A stretch of DNA of 64,000 nucleotides from Brevibacillus_H sp049846925 (GCF_049846925.1 NZ_JBNCMT010000010.1:62001-126000); one strand, 5' to 3'. Counted from the first letter of the stretch, positions 33,733 through 43,008 are shown. The notes: generated by a model from the letters alone, not told the origin. Translations and numbers: made by a program.

Positions 33733-34496
33733 GCACATCTACAACTACCATGCAGCCTGTTTTCACCAGAACAACTGGACTGAAAGAAAAGGAAACCCAT
33801 TACTGCCCAGGCTGTACACACGGAATCGTTCACCGCATGGTGGGTGAAGTGTTAGAAGAAATGGGCGTTTTGGAGGAAACCGTTGGGGTTGCTTCTGTTG
33901 GCTGTTCTGTACTTTCTTATGAATACTTTAACGTCGACATGACGCAAGCGCCTCATGGTCGTGCACCAGCCGTTGCCACTGGCGTGAAACGTGTATTGCC
34001 GGATCGAATTGTGTTCACCTATCAGGGTGACGGAGACCTAGCTTCCATCGGTATGGGTGAAATCGTCCATGCTGCTGCGAGAGGCGAAAATATCACCGTA
34101 ATCTTCTGTAACAACGCCATCTACGGAATGACTGGCGGACAAATGGCTCCTACAAGCTTGATCGGTCAAAAAACAACTACCACTCCAGGCGGACGTTCTG
34201 CTCAGGCACAAGGTGCTCCGATTCGTGTAGCTGAAATGTTGGCAACATTAGATAGCGTGGCTTACATCGAACGGGTATCCACACATGACGTGAAAAATCT
34301 GCGCAAAACCAAACAAGCTCTGCGCAAAGCTTTTGAAACCCAACGTCAAGGACTTGGCTTCTCACTCATTGAGATTCTCTCTACCTGTCCAACCAACTGG
34401 GGCTACAGCCCGGAAGAATCTCTCACATGGGTTAACGATAATATGATTCCTGTTTATCCATTAGGTGTTTTCAAAGACAAAGAAGGGGTGAAGTAG
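33729..34496 (+). CDS. 2-oxoacid:ferredoxin oxidoreductase, beta (TPP-binding) subunit
   Basis: A 255-residue subunit. The TPP diphosphate/Mg2+ motif is GDGDLASIG with the downstream Asn pair in FCNNAIYGMTGGQ. Cysteines in HYCPGCTHG and SVGCSVLSY, plus a later Cys in STCPTNWGY, are placed to hold a catalytic-domain [4Fe-4S] cluster. It works as a heterotetramer with the alpha, gamma and ferredoxin subunits. Overlap of 4 bp with alpha and direct contact (stop-ATG) with gamma indicate co-translation. Confidence 0.92.
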   Translation: MSTSTTTMQPVFTRTTGLKEKETHYCPGCTHGIVHRMVGEVLEEMGVLEETVGVASVGCSVLSYEYFNVDMTQAPHGRAPAVATGVKRVLPDRIVFTYQGDGDLASIGMGEIVHAAARGENITVIFCNNAIYGMTGGQMAPTSLIGQKTTTTPGGRSAQAQGAPIRVAEMLATLDSVAYIERVSTHDVKNLRKTKQALRKAFETQRQGLGFSLIEILSTCPTNWGYSPEESLTWVNDNMIPVYPLGVFKDKEGVK

Positions 34497-35057
34497 ATGT
34501 TACATGAAGTTGTACTCGCTGGCTTTGGCGGTCAAGGTGTAATGTCGATGGGGCAGTTATTGGCTTATGCTGGAATGCTTCAAGACTATCATGTCTCCTG
34601 GTTACCTTCTTATGGACCTGAACAAAGAGGTGGAACAGCCAACTGTGCGGTGATCATTTCTGATGAACCAGTTGGAGCACCTGTCGTAAATCACCCTACC
34701 GCTGCGATTGTGCTGAACAATCCTTCTTTTGACAAGTTTGAACCGACAGTTTTGCCTGATGGCATCCTGATCGTAAACTCAGCTTTGATTGATCGCAAAT
34801 CGACTCGCACTGATATTCAAGTGATTGAGATTCCTGCGAACGACATCGCTGCACAACTCGGAAATACGCAAATTGCGAACATGATTTTGCTGGGAGCTTT
34901 TATCGAATTGACCAAAGCTGTCTCCATTGATGCCATTTTGGAGTCACTGAAAAAAGTACTCCCTGAACGCAGACATCACTTGATTCCTTTGAACAAACAA
35001 GCTCTGGAAAAAGGTGCGGAACTCTGCAGGGAGCATTTGTTGCAAGCAGCAATCTAA
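34497..35057 (+). CDS. 2-oxoacid:ferredoxin oxidoreductase, gamma subunit
   Basis: A 186-residue subunit of the POR gamma family. The GFGGQGVMSMGQLLAYAG start and the YGPEQRGGTANC segment are characteristic. The gamma subunit completes the CoA-binding part of the complex. It begins immediately after the beta stop. The last part (KKVLPERRHHLIPLN) is as in family members. A terminator follows at 35078. Confidence 0.9.
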   Translation: MLHEVVLAGFGGQGVMSMGQLLAYAGMLQDYHVSWLPSYGPEQRGGTANCAVIISDEPVGAPVVNHPTAAIVLNNPSFDKFEPTVLPDGILIVNSALIDRKSTRTDIQVIEIPANDIAAQLGNTQIANMILLGAFIELTKAVSIDAILESLKKVLPERRHHLIPLNKQALEKGAELCREHLLQAAI

Positions 35058-35077
35058 CAGATGTACTGAAATTATCG

Positions 35078-35118
35078 ACCCCACTTCACATCGATTGGAG
35101 TAGGGGTCTTTCATTTTA
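35078..35118 (+). terminator. Terminator of the oxidoreductase operon
   Basis: A GACCCC/GGGGTC stem with partial inner pairing is followed by TTTCATTTTA. Confidence 0.7.
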
Positions 35119-35212
35119 TTCCCTGCAATTTGTAATTAACTCATCTCCGCAGGAAATACTATCTGGGATTATGAAGAGGTATGAGTGTCCGAAAAAGGGG
35201 AGACATGCAGCT

Positions 35213-36460
35213 ATGGGCTTTGCTAACGGTTTTAACCTGAAAACGGGGCAATTATACAGCTTGGACACACTTCCTTCCCCTCCCGAATACCCTCAATTAG
35301 AAGAAGATATTCGCTGTGACGTTCTTATCATCGGTGGCGGTGAGGCTGGAGGGCTCTGTTCATACTACCTGACACAGAATCAAGTTGACACTGTATTGAT
35401 TGAACGCAGAAAAATCGGTCACGGGAGCACGAGCGCAAATACGGGTCTCATTCAATTTACCAACGACAAATCATTAACCTCATGTATTCATTCATTCGGG
35501 GAAGAAAAAGGAGTGCGCTATTACAAACTGTGTGAAAAGGCAGTCGAAGACCTGGGCCAAATCGCTTCCACTCTGGAGATTAATCCCGACTATAAAAGAA
35601 GAGACAGCTTGTACATAGCCAGTTCCCCTCAAGATGTTCCATCTCTGCAACAAGAGTACCACACCCTGAAAAAGCATGGCTTCCCAGTCAAATATATGAC
35701 TAAAGAAGAGATCGAAGGAACCTTTTCCTTTTCCAGGGCTGGAGGCATTTATGGGAGTGGTGATGCTGAACTCAATCCCTTCAAATTAGCCAATGGTTTG
35801 GTTTATGAAAGTGCCAAAAAAGGTATGCGTGTTTTTCAGGAAACGGATATTGTAAGCCATATTTTCGGAAAAGACTCGATAACTTTTATCACGAAAAACC
35901 GTAAAAAAATTACTGCAAAAAAAGCCATTATTGCCACAGGATATGAAACGCAAAAGCAGTTCAAGCGTAATCCGAATGCAGCACTAGCTAGTGCGTATGC
36001 TATCGCAACCCAGCAGCTAGAGGATTTCCCTGGCTGGCATAATCGTTGTTTAATTTGGGAGACGGCTAGGCCCTATCTCTTTATGCGTACCACGGCGGAT
36101 AATCGGATCATAGCAGGTGGCTTGGATGAACCGACCTATCAATCTGGGAAAAGGGACTCCATGCTCCTGCATAAACGAGATATACTCTTACAAAAAGTTC
36201 AAGAGTTGTTCCCTCAGATTACAAATCTCCGAGCAAACTATTATTGGTCAGCAACATTCGGTACAACGCATGATGGCCTTCCGATGGTAGGTTCTCAAGA
36301 GGATTACCCTCATTGTTATTTTGCACTCGTATATGGAGGGAACGGCACAGTATATAGTACAATTGCTGCCGAAATCCTAAGTGACCTTATCATTAAAGGC
36401 AGGCATCCCGATGCTGAGCTTTTCCGTTTTGAACGTCAACCATCTTTGACAATGGTTTAG
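35213..36460 (+). CDS. DadA-like FAD-dependent amine/amino-acid oxidoreductase
   Basis: A 415-residue flavoprotein from ATG 35213 (GGGGAG 10 nt upstream); an ATG at 35171 would add 14 residues and cannot be excluded. The FAD-binding DVLIIGGGEAGG Rossmann motif (about residues 36-47) is followed by GSTSANTG. A C-terminal YGGNGTVYST segment closes the FAD site. It belongs to the DAO/DadA fold (D-amino-acid, glycine or sarcosine oxidation), and is close to the Firmicute group with an N-terminal PPEYPQLEEDI extension. No Rieske domain is present. The substrate is unknown. Confidence 0.85.
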   Translation: MGFANGFNLKTGQLYSLDTLPSPPEYPQLEEDIRCDVLIIGGGEAGGLCSYYLTQNQVDTVLIERRKIGHGSTSANTGLIQFTNDKSLTSCIHSFGEEKGVRYYKLCEKAVEDLGQIASTLEINPDYKRRDSLYIASSPQDVPSLQQEYHTLKKHGFPVKYMTKEEIEGTFSFSRAGGIYGSGDAELNPFKLANGLVYESAKKGMRVFQETDIVSHIFGKDSITFITKNRKKITAKKAIIATGYETQKQFKRNPNAALASAYAIATQQLEDFPGWHNRCLIWETARPYLFMRTTADNRIIAGGLDEPTYQSGKRDSMLLHKRDILLQKVQELFPQITNLRANYYWSATFGTTHDGLPMVGSQEDYPHCYFALVYGGNGTVYSTIAAEILSDLIIKGRHPDAELFRFERQPSLTMV

Positions 36461-36480
36461 GTGAGTGGTTGTACATGATA

Positions 36481-36509
36481 AAAACCACCCGAACGGTAAC
36501 GGGTGGTTT
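36481..36509. terminator. Bidirectional terminator between two FAD enzymes
   Basis: An AAACCACCCG/CGGGTGGTTT stem with an 8-nt loop lies between convergent genes. Confidence 0.8.
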
Positions 36510-36515
36510 CTCAAC

Positions 36516-37958
36516 TTAATCTCTTTTTTCTAAACGGTTAATGATATTTCGTGCAATCCAAACCCCGGCAGCTCCCGCTTGAGCCAATCCCCTTGTCACA
36601 CCTGCTCCGTCTCCGCCACAGAACAACCCTTTAATCTCTGTTTCAAATTCCTCTGTAAGCTTTGGTCGAGCTGAGTAGAATTTGGCCTCAACGCCGTAGA
36701 ACAATGTGTGTTCGGAAGCAATACCTGGAGTTACTTTATCAAGCGCTTCGATCATTTCAATCAAGCTCTTCATTGTGTTGTAAGGGAGAACTAATCCAAG
36801 ATCACCAGGAACTGCCTCTTTCAGCGTAGGCTCCAGGAACCCTTCTTTGATTCGAGATTCGGTTGAACGTCTTCCTCTCAGGATATCACCATACTTCTGG
36901 ACGATGACTCCACCGTTGGACAAGTCATTTGCTCTCTTGCAAATCTCACGAGCATATTCGTTTGGCTTATCAAATGGATCGGTGAATTTGTGTGATACCA
37001 ATAGCGCAAAGTTGGTATTCGTAGAACCTAGCGCAGGATCTTTGTAAGAATGACCGTTTGCCGCCATAACTCCACTGTGATTCTCAACAACTACGTGCCC
37101 GGATGGATTGCTACAGAAGGTACGCACACGGGTTCCAACTGACGTATTGTAAATGAATTTACCTTCATACAAATGCTCGTTAATCTCTCTCATCACAACA
37201 TCGGATGTCTCTACTCGTACTCCTACATCCACCTGGTTGTTGATCATTTTTAATCTTCTTTTCTTCAAGATTTCCGTTAACCAAGCAGAACCGTCCCTAC
37301 CAGGAACGATAACGACATGATCGCTCAGGTATTCCTCTCCGTTTTTCAACGTAACACCTTGAACACGGTAACCGTCTTCATCCTTGGCCGTAATAATATC
37401 TTCCACTTCTGTTTTGAACTGCATATCAATTCGAGTCTTCAGGTATTCGTAGATCGATGCAAGGATTTCAAGATTCTGCTCTGTCCCCAAGTGTCTTACT
37501 TGTGCTCGCAACAACTTGAGACCTGCTGCAAATCCTCGTTGCTCGATATCTTTCACGACTTCTGTTGTTGGGTCTGTAATGTTAGGAGTTGCGCCGTGCT
37601 CCAAGTTAATGGAATCCACGTATTTAATCAGGTCCAGAACTTTGGACGGGCTGATGTAATCCGTCATCCAGCCTCCAAATTCAGTAGTAATATTAAACTT
37701 CCCATCACTGTAAGCTCCTGCGCCACCGAAGCCACCTGTGATTGAACAGGCCGGCAAACATCCTGCATATTCCTTTTTACCCGCTGCAGGAGGGCACAAT
37801 TTGATTTTTTCTTCAAGAATCGGACATCGTCTGCTGTAAATGTCGTGTCCTTTATCCAGTAACAGTACTTTGGATCCCGGAGATTTCAAGGTCATTTCAT
37901 AGCTTGTAAAAATACCAGCAGGCCCGGCGCCAATAATGATCACATCGTATTTGTTCAT
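36516..37958 (-). CDS. Uncharacterised FAD-dependent dehydrogenase (COG2509 type)
   Basis: A 480-residue flavoprotein. The FAD motif IIGAGPAGIFTSYEM starts at residue 8, and the C-terminal closing motif is LFCGGDGAGVTRGLAQAGAAG. Cys residues in SRRCPILEEKIKLCPP and CLPACS lie near the flavin end and could be redox-active or hold a cluster; this Cys pattern is a feature of the family. The reaction is unknown. The gene is controlled by a purine-class riboswitch in its 5' leader, which points to a role in purine or redox metabolism. GGGAGG lies 5 nt before the ATG. Confidence 0.85.
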   Translation of the reverse strand: MNKYDVIIIGAGPAGIFTSYEMTLKSPGSKVLLLDKGHDIYSRRCPILEEKIKLCPPAAGKKEYAGCLPACSITGGFGGAGAYSDGKFNITTEFGGWMTDYISPSKVLDLIKYVDSINLEHGATPNITDPTTEVVKDIEQRGFAAGLKLLRAQVRHLGTEQNLEILASIYEYLKTRIDMQFKTEVEDIITAKDEDGYRVQGVTLKNGEEYLSDHVVIVPGRDGSAWLTEILKKRRLKMINNQVDVGVRVETSDVVMREINEHLYEGKFIYNTSVGTRVRTFCSNPSGHVVVENHSGVMAANGHSYKDPALGSTNTNFALLVSHKFTDPFDKPNEYAREICKRANDLSNGGVIVQKYGDILRGRRSTESRIKEGFLEPTLKEAVPGDLGLVLPYNTMKSLIEMIEALDKVTPGIASEHTLFYGVEAKFYSARPKLTEEFETEIKGLFCGGDGAGVTRGLAQAGAAGVWIARNIINRLEKRD

Positions 37959-38008
37959 CGTATCCTCCCGTTTATACCAATTCTCGTTGTCATTTTTCTA
38001 CTGTTCCC

Positions 38009-38072
38009 AAAAAAAATTCCTAACCAGTCAAATGGGTATGAGAAGTCTCACCCCATTCGTAGTTAGGAATTT
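38009..38072 (-). terminator. Riboswitch expression-platform terminator
   Basis: On the minus strand AAATTCCTAAC pairs with GTTAGGAATTT, followed by eight T (38009-38016). The enclosed part forms its own AATGGG/CCCATT hairpin. The 5' arm (38062-38072) is the 3' strand of aptamer helix P3 and junction J3/1, so aptamer and terminator exclude each other. Confidence 0.75.
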
Positions 38073-38120
38073 ACGGTTCCTTGTAGAGACCCTCAAACCG
38101 TATCTTGAGGATATACGAAT
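38055..38120 (-). promoter_or_regulatory. Purine-class riboswitch aptamer (guanine type, C74)
   Basis: On the minus strand P1 is ATTCGTA/TACGAAT. P2 (CCTCAA/TTTGAGG) has loop GATACGG, J2/3 is GTCTCTAC, P3 has loop CCGTAAA, and J3/1 is AACTACG. These match the purine aptamer at every conserved core element. The specificity base (position 74 of xpt) is C, as in guanine/hypoxanthine switches, not U as in adenine ones. Confidence 0.88.
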
Positions 38121-38350
38121 AGACCAAATGTATTTTTTGTTTTTTGACAATTTGTATGGTATAGCAGAAAGGCTTACATGTCAATAGTGCATTATATGTT
38201 ATATTCGCCTTTAAGCAAAATCAATCTGTTTACGCTTGCTATTATCAATGAAAAACACCAAAAAACACGAACGTTTATTTTTGCTAACAGCCAATTCCGA
38301 ATAACTCATCTCGATAATATTACCGAACAATAGTATGTTATGCGAAGCTT

Positions 38351-39007
38351 TTATTCGCCTTTGCTAACTGCACGTTTCAACTTCACGCTTGCTTCATACG
38401 TATCCGTAGCCAAACTGATAGCGGAAATGACGGAGACCCCATCTGCCCCTGAATCGATGACAAGCGATGCATTGTGCGAGTCGATTCCACCAATTCCTAC
38501 GATCGGGATGTGAATCCCCTTCTGACGCATCACTTGAATTGCCTCGGGCCCCTGTGCTGCTTTAGCATCTTCCTTGGTCGAGGTAGAAAAGATTGGACCA
38601 ACACCAAGATAGTCTGCACCGTGTTCAATTGCCTTCCTCGCCTCATCTACTGTATATGCCGACACGCCAAGAATTTTGTCGCCAATTCTCTGCCTCACTT
38701 CCTTGGCTGATTCGTCTTCCTGACCGACATGCACCCCATCAGCATCAAGGGCAATCGCCAAATCCACATCATCATTCACAATAAACGGAATGTTATGTTG
38801 CTTGCACACCTCCTGAAGCTTCTTCGCAAGATCGAATTTTGCTGCTCCAGCTAGTGCTGTATGGCCTTTTTCACGAAATTGAAACAGCGTGATTCCGCCT
38901 CGAATCGCCTCTTGAAGGACGAATACCGGGTCTTTTTCACAATTGTTACTGCCCATAATGAAGTAAAGAGACAGTTGTTTCCGCAAAGCTGCATTATTCA
39001 TTTGCAT
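38351..39007 (-). CDS. thiE: Thiamine-phosphate synthase
   Basis: A 218-residue TIM-barrel enzyme joining HMP-PP and thiazole phosphate to thiamine phosphate. Landmarks are TLFQFREKG, IVNDDVDLA, DGVHVGQED, LGVGPIFSTSTK and the phosphate-binding end IPIVGIGGI. GGGG lies 9 nt before the ATG at 39007. Its start overlaps the end of thiD by 14 bp. It is the last gene of the thiM-thiD-thiE operon under the TPP riboswitch. No strong terminator was found in the 160 bp after it. Confidence 0.95.
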   Translation of the reverse strand: MQMNNAALRKQLSLYFIMGSNNCEKDPVFVLQEAIRGGITLFQFREKGHTALAGAAKFDLAKKLQEVCKQHNIPFIVNDDVDLAIALDADGVHVGQEDESAKEVRQRIGDKILGVSAYTVDEARKAIEHGADYLGVGPIFSTSTKEDAKAAQGPEAIQVMRQKGIHIPIVGIGGIDSHNASLVIDSGADGVSVISAISLATDTYEASVKLKRAVSKGE

Positions 39008-39827
39008 GATGGTTTACCCCATTTACCCGTCTTCTGTTATATGCCCAATGATTGGTGGGTCCATGACCCAATCCAATACCCAATTCATCTTCAATCGCTG
39101 CTGAAATAAACTGCTTGGCTGTCATGACCGCTTCTGATACACTTCTGCCTTTCGCCAACTCTGCTGTGATTGCTGCGGCGAACGTACACCCTGTTCCATG
39201 GGTATGTCTAGTCGATACACGCTTGCTCTCGAAAGAAATGAATTCCTTCCCGTCGAACAAAAGGTCAATGACCGTTTCCTCATCATCGGCATGACCACCT
39301 TTCATAACCACGTGTCTTGCTCCCATCTCGAATAAGGAACGGGCTGCTTGCTTTCTTTTTTCCAGCGAGTCAATCGTTATAGCTGTCAACAATTCAGCTT
39401 CCGGGATATTCGGGGTAACGACCATAGCCAACGGCAGCAAGTGTTCTCTCAATGATTGAATTGCCTCCTGCTGCAACAGCGGAGATCCTCCTTTGGCAAC
39501 CATGACAGGGTCAACAACAAGCTTGTTCCATCCGTATGTTTTCACTTGGTCGGCAACAGAACGGATAATCTCTCCACTGAACAACATCCCTGTCTTGACT
39601 GCATCGGTACCCATATCTTCACCGATGGCGATGATTTGCTTCTCCACGGCTTCGACTGGTAACGGATAGACTCCGTGCACACCCAACGTATTCTGTGCAG
39701 TAATCGCCGTTAATGCTGACATTCCGAATACTCCGAGCTCTTGAAAGGTTTTGAGATCCGCTTGAATGCCAGCACCTCCACCACTGTCCGATCCGGCAAT
39801 TGTTAATGCCTTATATGGTTTCACCAT
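38994..39827 (-). CDS. thiD: Hydroxymethylpyrimidine/phosphomethylpyrimidine kinase
   Basis: A 277-residue ribokinase-fold enzyme that phosphorylates HMP twice to HMP-PP. The ATG at 39827 is chosen because TGAGG lies 9 nt upstream; an ATG 15 bp earlier has the AAGGAG site only 2 nt away. Landmarks are IAGSDSGGGAGIQADLKTF, VDPVMVAKGG and the anion-hole THGTGCTFAAAI. It overlaps thiE by 14 bp. It lies 29 bp after thiM. Confidence 0.95.
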   Translation of the reverse strand: MVKPYKALTIAGSDSGGGAGIQADLKTFQELGVFGMSALTAITAQNTLGVHGVYPLPVEAVEKQIIAIGEDMGTDAVKTGMLFSGEIIRSVADQVKTYGWNKLVVDPVMVAKGGSPLLQQEAIQSLREHLLPLAMVVTPNIPEAELLTAITIDSLEKRKQAARSLFEMGARHVVMKGGHADDEETVIDLLFDGKEFISFESKRVSTRHTHGTGCTFAAAITAELAKGRSVSEAVMTAKQFISAAIEDELGIGLGHGPTNHWAYNRRRVNGVNHHANE

Positions 39828-39856
39828 CTTTTCCAACCTCATTTCTCCTTTGAAAT

Positions 39857-40666
39857 TTAACCCACTTTCGATACGGAAGACATTTCAATGATATTGTCAG
39901 CATTTATCTTTGAAAGTTGATTCAAAAACTCAATTTGGAAGCTTCCCGGGCCGTTCTCTCCCTGGTTGCTCCATGCAATTTGTGCAGCCACTCCATAGCA
40001 GGCAAGTGCTGCCACTGCTCCACGAAGCTTATCCTCGGACACAGCAGCGAATGCGCCGATTACAGAGGTGAGCAGGCAGCCTGTTCCTGTCACTTTGGTA
40101 AGGATAGGATGGCCATTGTGTACGAGGTATGTTGTTTCCCCATCTGTAATCACATCATCTTTTCCTGTAATAACCACCATTGCTTGGAGTGCTTTCGCCG
40201 CTTTTTGCGCAAGGGCAACTACGTCTCCTGAACCTTCCCCTGCATCGACACCCTTGATTGCCCATGCTTCCCCAACTACGTTAGCAATTTCAGCCGCATT
40301 CCCTCTCACGATTGAAACCCGTACCTCTTTTACAATTCGTTGTGCAGTCTGTGTACGATAGGCAGTCGCTCCTGCTCCGACCGGGTCCAAAATGACTGGC
40401 ACTCCATGCTGATTAGCCGACTTGCCAGCAATGATCATCGACTCGATTTCTGCATCGTTCAGTGTCCCTATATTTAAAACCAATGCCCCCGCAAGCTTCG
40501 CCATATCTGCAACTTCATGCTTAGAATAAGCCATGACAGGTGAAGCTCCCAACGCCAATAATCCATTGGCAGTAAAATTGGTTACCACAACGTTGGTAAT
40601 ATTATGTACCAAAGGATTTTGCGTACGAACCTTCTCTAACAATGCGCAGATTTCTTGATTTTTCAT
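39857..40666 (-). CDS. thiM: Hydroxyethylthiazole kinase
   Basis: A 269-residue salvage kinase making thiazole phosphate for thiamine synthesis. The ATG at 40666 is used because AGGGGA lies 9 nt upstream; the reading frame runs on through the riboswitch but this is not coding. Motifs are VHNITNVVVTNFTANG, LDPVGAGAT and the catalytic TGTGCLLTSVIG. It is the first gene after the TPP riboswitch, with thiD and thiE following. Confidence 0.95.
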   Translation of the reverse strand: MKNQEICALLEKVRTQNPLVHNITNVVVTNFTANGLLALGASPVMAYSKHEVADMAKLAGALVLNIGTLNDAEIESMIIAGKSANQHGVPVILDPVGAGATAYRTQTAQRIVKEVRVSIVRGNAAEIANVVGEAWAIKGVDAGEGSGDVVALAQKAAKALQAMVVITGKDDVITDGETTYLVHNGHPILTKVTGTGCLLTSVIGAFAAVSEDKLRGAVAALACYGVAAQIAWSNQGENGPGSFQIEFLNQLSKINADNIIEMSSVSKVG

Positions 40667-40730
40667 GGATAGACATTCCCCTCTACTCGTTTTTTGATTT
40701 GAACTCCGTTGGCAAGCCCGGGAGAAAAAA

Positions 40731-40762
40731 TAAAAAAGCACTCTTGCGTAAGCAAAAGTGCA
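40731..40762 (-). terminator. Terminator of the TPP riboswitch
   Basis: A 10-bp stem (GCACTTTTGC/GCAAGAGTGC, one mismatch) with loop TTAC is followed on the minus strand by six T. It stands between aptamer and thiM, so TPP binding is expected to stop transcription. Confidence 0.85.
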
Positions 40763-40780
40763 CGATTGGTCACTAGCAAC

Positions 40781-40868
40781 ACTCCCTACGCTGGCATTAC
40801 CCAACAGGTTCAAACGGTCAACAGCAGCTTAGCTGTAATCTCAGCCTGATTCCACAGGCACCCGAAGA
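40781..40868 (-). promoter_or_regulatory. TPP riboswitch (thi box) aptamer
   Basis: On the minus strand the conserved blocks are in order: GGGTGCC near the 5' end, GGCTGAGATTAC, TTTGAACCTG, and TAATGCCAGCGTAGGGA. This is the canonical TPP aptamer. It controls thiM-thiD-thiE. Confidence 0.95.
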
Positions 40869-40892
40869 CTATTCAATTCTCTTATTAAAAGA

Positions 40893-41801
40893 TTACCTTG
40901 AACCTTTTTTGAATGCAATATCCTCAGATGAACTCCGCAATAAATCTACAAACATTTCTACTGCTTTCGTTTGGAAATGGGACGCCAGGGTGATCATGGT
41001 AAATTGCCGAATGACGGGTTCAATAGTGGCCGGCAGTATCTGTAATGTCCCCAGTGTTACTTCTTTTCTGATCGCATCCTCGGAAAGCAGTGAAATGCCT
41101 AACCCCGCTTCCACTGACTCCTTAATGAGTTGTGTACTCCCGAACTCCATAAGATTTGCAGGCTGCAGGTTGTTTACAGCGAACATTCGATCTGTTGTAT
41201 CACGGGTACCGGAGCCCATTTCCCGCACAATCCATCTCTCTTCTGCCAAGTCAGCAACTGTTACTGTATCTTTTGTTGCTAACGGATGTTCGGAGCTTGC
41301 CACTACCACCATTTCATCATCTGCAATTGGCTCGATGTACAGATTATCGTGATGGTATTTTCCTTCTATTACCCCTACATCAATTTCATGATTCAGCACG
41401 GATTCAGCTATCTCACGCGTATTTCCAATCTTAATAGACGGTTGGATGAGCGGATATCTCTTTTGCAAGCTGGCAATGACATGAGGAAGAATGTACTCTC
41501 CATAGGTGTAGCTCGCACCAATGGCAATTGTTCCACTCGCCACATGCAGCATGTCATCTACCAGATACTTCATTCGGTTGTAAGAGCTGATGATTTCCTT
41601 TGCATGATGGTAGACGATTTCTCCTGCTTTGGTCAGTCGGACAAATTTGTTGTTTCTCTCTAACAGTCGAGTGCCAAAAGAACGCTCTAATGCCTGAACA
41701 TACTGGCTTACTGCAGGTTGTGTCATTAGTAGTTCTTCTGCCGCTCGAGAGAAGTTCTTTTTTTCTACGACAGTGACAAACACCAATAATTGTTGATCCA
41801 T
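40893..41801 (-). CDS. LysR-family transcriptional regulator
   Basis: A 302-residue regulator. The N-terminal winged helix FVTVVEKKNFSRAAEELLMTQ is typical LysR, and the C-terminal part is a two-lobed effector domain (about 90-295). It is divergent from a YeiH-type transporter gene with 145 bp between them, the usual layout for a LysR and its target. It resembles YwfK/CysL-like regulators linked to sulphur metabolism, an inference. Its 3' end lies 25 bp from the TPP riboswitch start. Confidence 0.92.
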   Translation of the reverse strand: MDQQLLVFVTVVEKKNFSRAAEELLMTQPAVSQYVQALERSFGTRLLERNNKFVRLTKAGEIVYHHAKEIISSYNRMKYLVDDMLHVASGTIAIGASYTYGEYILPHVIASLQKRYPLIQPSIKIGNTREIAESVLNHEIDVGVIEGKYHHDNLYIEPIADDEMVVVASSEHPLATKDTVTVADLAEERWIVREMGSGTRDTTDRMFAVNNLQPANLMEFGSTQLIKESVEAGLGISLLSEDAIRKEVTLGTLQILPATIEPVIRQFTMITLASHFQTKAVEMFVDLLRSSSEDIAFKKGSR

Positions 41802-41946
41802 TGAACGTGACCACCTGCCAGCTTGAAGTAATATTTCTATTATACATGATTACTTATCGTAACGATTATAATGATTTATTTTCCTTATGATAAAGAACGT
41901 ATTAATCTGAAAGTGTCTCCCATTCAAGAAAGAGAGTGAAACCGTC

Positions 41947-43008
41947 ATGAAAGCATCTTTGCCATACAGCAAGTCACTACCCCAACCCCCCATTTCAGAC
42001 AAGAAACTTCCCAGTAAACTCGCTCCTGGGGCTGCATTCGCAGGGGGAGTTCTCTTTACATTCTTGATTGCTCTTATCGGCTTCGGAATGACTCAACTGC
42101 CGATCGTCGGTCAGCTTGGACCCTTGGCATTTTCCATCCTGCTTGCTGTCATTTACCGTCAACTCTTCGGATACCCCCAAGCCTTACGCTCAGGCATCCA
42201 GTTTTCCTCCAAAAGGCTTTTGCGCATAGCTATCATTTTATACGGATTAAAGCTGAACGTAGATACCATCCTCCATCAAGGAACCGGCCTCATCCTGAGA
42301 GATATCGGCACCGTCGCTTTTTCCATTCTATTGATGCTTCTGCTGGCCAAATTACTAAAAGCCGATCGCACAACTTCATTGCTGCTTGGCGTCGGAACGG
42401 GTGTATGCGGCGCTGCTGCAATAGCCGTCATTTCTCCCATCATCAAATCAGAAGAAGGCGACACAGCAGTTAGCGTCGGTATTATCGCCTTTATCGGAAC
42501 GATTTTTGCCATCGGATATACCCTTATTCTTCCGTTCCTTCCCATTACCGCCGAGCAATTCGGAATCTGGGTGGGAATCAGCCTGCATGAAGTTGCCCAC
42601 GTCGCACTTGCCGGGGCAGCAGGCGGCGAGGATGCGCTCACACTCGCATTTCTAGCAAAACTAGGTCGAGTATTTCTCCTGATTCCTTTAAGCTTCCTCT
42701 TCTTATACTGGGTCAATAAAAAGCAACCATCCGCAAACAACCAGGCAAAAATCGAATATCCGTGGTTCCTGGCAGGATTCGTCTGCATGAGCTTCGTCGG
42801 CACCTATTTGCTGGGGAGCCATGTACCTGTATCAGACCAGCAGCTTTCCTTTATCAACAAAGCCACCACATTTATTTTAGCAATGGCGATGGTCGGCTTA
42901 GGGTTACAGGTAAACATCAAGGAATTACGCAGCAAAGCACTTCGCCCATTGGTTGCTGTCAGTATCACATCTCTCTTTCTCTCTGTTCTGACCTATATCA
43001 CTTTATAA
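41947..43008 (+). CDS. YeiH-family putative sulfate/anion exporter
   Basis: A 353-residue membrane protein with about ten helices. The family features are LGVGTGVCGAAAIAVISPI in the middle and SLHEVAHVALAGAA further on. YeiH proteins are annotated as putative sulfate exporters without firm biochemistry. The divergent LysR gene is probably its regulator. The first 25 residues are hydrophilic. A terminator follows at 43066. Confidence 0.9.
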   Translation: MKASLPYSKSLPQPPISDKKLPSKLAPGAAFAGGVLFTFLIALIGFGMTQLPIVGQLGPLAFSILLAVIYRQLFGYPQALRSGIQFSSKRLLRIAIILYGLKLNVDTILHQGTGLILRDIGTVAFSILLMLLLAKLLKADRTTSLLLGVGTGVCGAAAIAVISPIIKSEEGDTAVSVGIIAFIGTIFAIGYTLILPFLPITAEQFGIWVGISLHEVAHVALAGAAGGEDALTLAFLAKLGRVFLLIPLSFLFLYWVNKKQPSANNQAKIEYPWFLAGFVCMSFVGTYLLGSHVPVSDQQLSFINKATTFILAMAMVGLGLQVNIKELRSKALRPLVAVSITSLFLSVLTYITL

